Source: Thermoanaerobacter sp.
GTDB lineage: Bacteria; Bacillota; Thermoanaerobacteria; Thermoanaerobacterales; Thermoanaerobacteraceae
NCBI GenBank assembly: GCA_014896455.1
Contig: JADBKJ010000006.1
Coordinates: forward strand, 1 to 64,000
Reading direction: 5' to 3'
Length of the DNA: 64,000 bases
In this document: positions 63,101 to 64,000 of the stretch, piece after piece
How positions within the stretch are numbered: position 1 is the first letter of the stretch
Layout of the letters: each line of letters starts with the position of its first letter
Program-made: the position numbers and the translations under genes
Notes under the pieces: generated by a model
What the model saw: the letters and a program-made list of their open reading frames with translations, nothing else
Told to the model about the DNA's origin: nothing
Database searches by the model: none

Positions 63101-63198
63101 GGTGTATGACTATTCAGTGATGAATATTTTAGTTGAAATGATTAATAGGTTTGCCACCTTGACAAACGAGTTAGGTGAACAGTATAATAAAAACGCAG

Positions 63199-63286
63199 GC
63201 GGGCGTGCTGGAATTGGCAGACAGGCATGTTTGAGGGGCATGTGAGAGATAATCTCGTGTGGGTTCAAGTCCCACCGCCCGCACCA
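63199..63286 (+). tRNA. tRNA-Leu (anticodon GAG)
   Basis: An 88-nt class-II tRNA. The acceptor is GCGGGCG/CGCCCGC with A73 and encoded CCA. The D-arm is CTGGAATTGGCAGACAG, the anticodon stem CATGT/GCATG with loop TTGAGGG, then a long variable arm GAGAGATAATCTC and the T-arm GTGGGTTCAAGTCCCAC. It reads CUC/CUU codons. Confidence 0.95.
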
Positions 63287-63424
63287 TAAAAGTGAAAGAG
63301 GCGTTAAGCCTTTTATTTTTTTGTCACACAAATTATTAATTTTTTATAAAATATATTAAAAAAAGATTAAAAAGTTTAAGAAAATGTAATGTAAACATTG
63401 ACTTTGGCTGTAGGATGTGATAAG

Positions 63425-63566
63425 ATAAGACAAAAGGACAAATATGCAATCTTGCCGAATCCGAAAGGTACGGAGGAACCGCTTTTTGGGGTTAATCTGT
63501 AGCTTTAAGCTGCAGTAGGGATACCTTCTGTCCCGCACCCGACAGCTAACTCCGGAGGCAATAAAG
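63425..63566 (+). ncRNA. Cyclic di-AMP riboswitch (ydaO/yuaA)
   Basis: The conserved blocks are all visible: CTTGCCGAATCCGAAAGGTA, CGGAGGAACCG, TTTGGGGTTAATCTG, AGGGATACCTTCTGTCC and CGCACCCGACAGCTAACTCC. It ends ~15 bp before the GTG of an SH3 protein. ydaO-type elements commonly switch off wall hydrolase and osmolyte genes when c-di-AMP is high. Confidence 0.94.
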
Positions 63567-63580
63567 GAAGGAGATTTGCA

Positions 63581-64000
63581 GTGGATCAGCGAATAGGAAA
63601 GATGATTTTTGGAATTTCTGTGTTTGGTGCGACGCTGATTGGTAGTTCTTTTTTGAACCCAGCGTTTGCGGAAGGATTGGGAGTTGGAAAGGTTACAGGC
63701 AATCATGTAAATGTGCGGACTCAAGGAAGTTTATCAGGAAGTGTCATTGCCCGTTTAAATTGGAATGACACAGTGACTGTGTTAGATAAGCAAAACGGGT
63801 GGTACAAGATAAAGCTTTCTGATGGAAGAGAGGGATGGGTTTTTGGTGAATATTTATCCGTAAGAAATTCTTCTAGTGTCTCAAGAGGAAATTCGGAAAA
63901 AGCAGCAAGTGTTGGTATAGTGACAGGTAGTTACGTCAATGTGAGAAGTGAAGCGGGTTTATCGGGCAGCGTTGTAGCACAGCTTAACAAGAATACTACA
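63581..64000 (+). CDS. Exported SH3b-domain cell-wall protein, partial
   Basis: It runs off the window end and so is absent from the ORF track. It starts GTG 63581 after AAGGAAGGAG. A signal peptide (IGKMIFGISVFGATLIGSSF, cleaved near AFAEG) is followed by at least two SH3b repeats (VTGNHVNVRTQGSLSGSVIARL and VTGSYVNVRSEAGLSGSVVAQL). In this family a C-terminal SleB or NlpC/P60 hydrolase usually follows. It is under c-di-AMP riboswitch control. Confidence 0.88.
   Translation, partial: MDQRIGKMIFGISVFGATLIGSSFLNPAFAEGLGVGKVTGNHVNVRTQGSLSGSVIARLNWNDTVTVLDKQNGWYKIKLSDGREGWVFGEYLSVRNSSSVSRGNSEKAASVGIVTGSYVNVRSEAGLSGSVVAQLNKNTT

Noticed and set aside
63110-63331. 73-residue minus-strand ORF
   Set aside because: Antisense to the intact tRNA-Leu; its 'WCGRWDLNPHE' peptide is the familiar false translation of tRNA regions.
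63356-63724. 122-residue minus-strand ORF
   Set aside because: Antisense to the c-di-AMP riboswitch and the SH3 protein start; no ribosome site.
1-64000. CRISPR arrays, prophage genes, transposase genes, rRNA operon
   Set aside because: No regularly spaced repeats, phage structural genes, DDE/serine recombinase motifs or rRNA sequence were seen.

Overview
The window looks like the chromosome of a low-GC thermophilic clostridium, very probably Thermoanaerobacter close to T. brockii / T. pseudethanolicus. The basis is AT-rich DNA with AGGAGG-type ribosome sites, two GH65 phosphorylases that I recognise from memory as close to the T. brockii kojibiose and trehalose phosphorylases, a Gram-positive envelope gene set (SLH protein, ECF sigma/anti-sigma, bactofilin, spore-type hydrolases), and c-di-GMP and c-di-AMP riboswitches. 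No database search was possible.

Layout. 1-14 kb: two adjacent disaccharide clusters, each with a LacI regulator, a binding protein, two permeases and a GH65 phosphorylase. Beta-phosphoglucomutase lies between them. Neither importer has its own ATPase. The first phosphorylase (kojP) has a one-base frameshift. 14-19.7 kb: secreted subtilase, c-di-GMP-I riboswitch with a truncated LevR-like activator, a SleB scrap, a Mur-ligase-like fragment protein, a double-OB-fold protein and cobalamin adenosyltransferase. 19.7-23.1 kb: asd-dapA-dapB-dapH on the minus strand. 23.3-27 kb: a heterodimeric ABC exporter, one half broken. 27-29.4 kb: glnA plus an ANTAR regulator behind a leader that folds like an ANTAR antiterminator. 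29.4-36.5 kb: MocR regulator, bactofilin/M23 pair, hutH and small genes, punctuated by copies of a ~265-bp repeat. 36.5-44.3 kb: amidase, a broken ABC-2 transporter, SppA, a MntA/HepT pair, metallopeptidase, SOD, YwlG-like protein. 44.3-56.5 kb: envelope genes (SLH, GH18, PspC, deacetylase), CstA with a LytS/LytR-type two-component system, and an ECF sigma/anti-sigma pair. 56.5-64 kb: polA, coaE, a lytic transglycosylase, nicotinate phosphoribosyltransferase, a peptide-binding lipoprotein, tRNA-Leu, and a c-di-AMP riboswitch before an SH3 protein that runs off the end.

The most unusual content is structural. (1) A ~265-bp non-coding repeat with imperfect terminal inverted repeats occurs three times complete and once truncated. 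Each copy abuts an intrinsic-terminator hairpin, and each complete copy is flanked by two copies of that hairpin, so it behaves like a MITE that targets terminators and duplicates a ~22-bp hairpin. (2) Two ABC-transporter genes have an internal part replaced by an inverted, indel-rich copy of another gene segment: treP (11.5 kb away) in one, the gene's own middle in the other. This could be biological template switching or an assembly artefact. (3) Three promoters share an ECF-type pattern (GGGAAC/TGAAAC, 16-17 nt, CGTCTA) before the ECF sigma gene, a polysaccharide deacetylase and an SLH protein, suggesting a small envelope-stress regulon. (4) The glnA leader has two hexaloop hairpins overlapping a terminator, next to the ANTAR gene that probably reads it.
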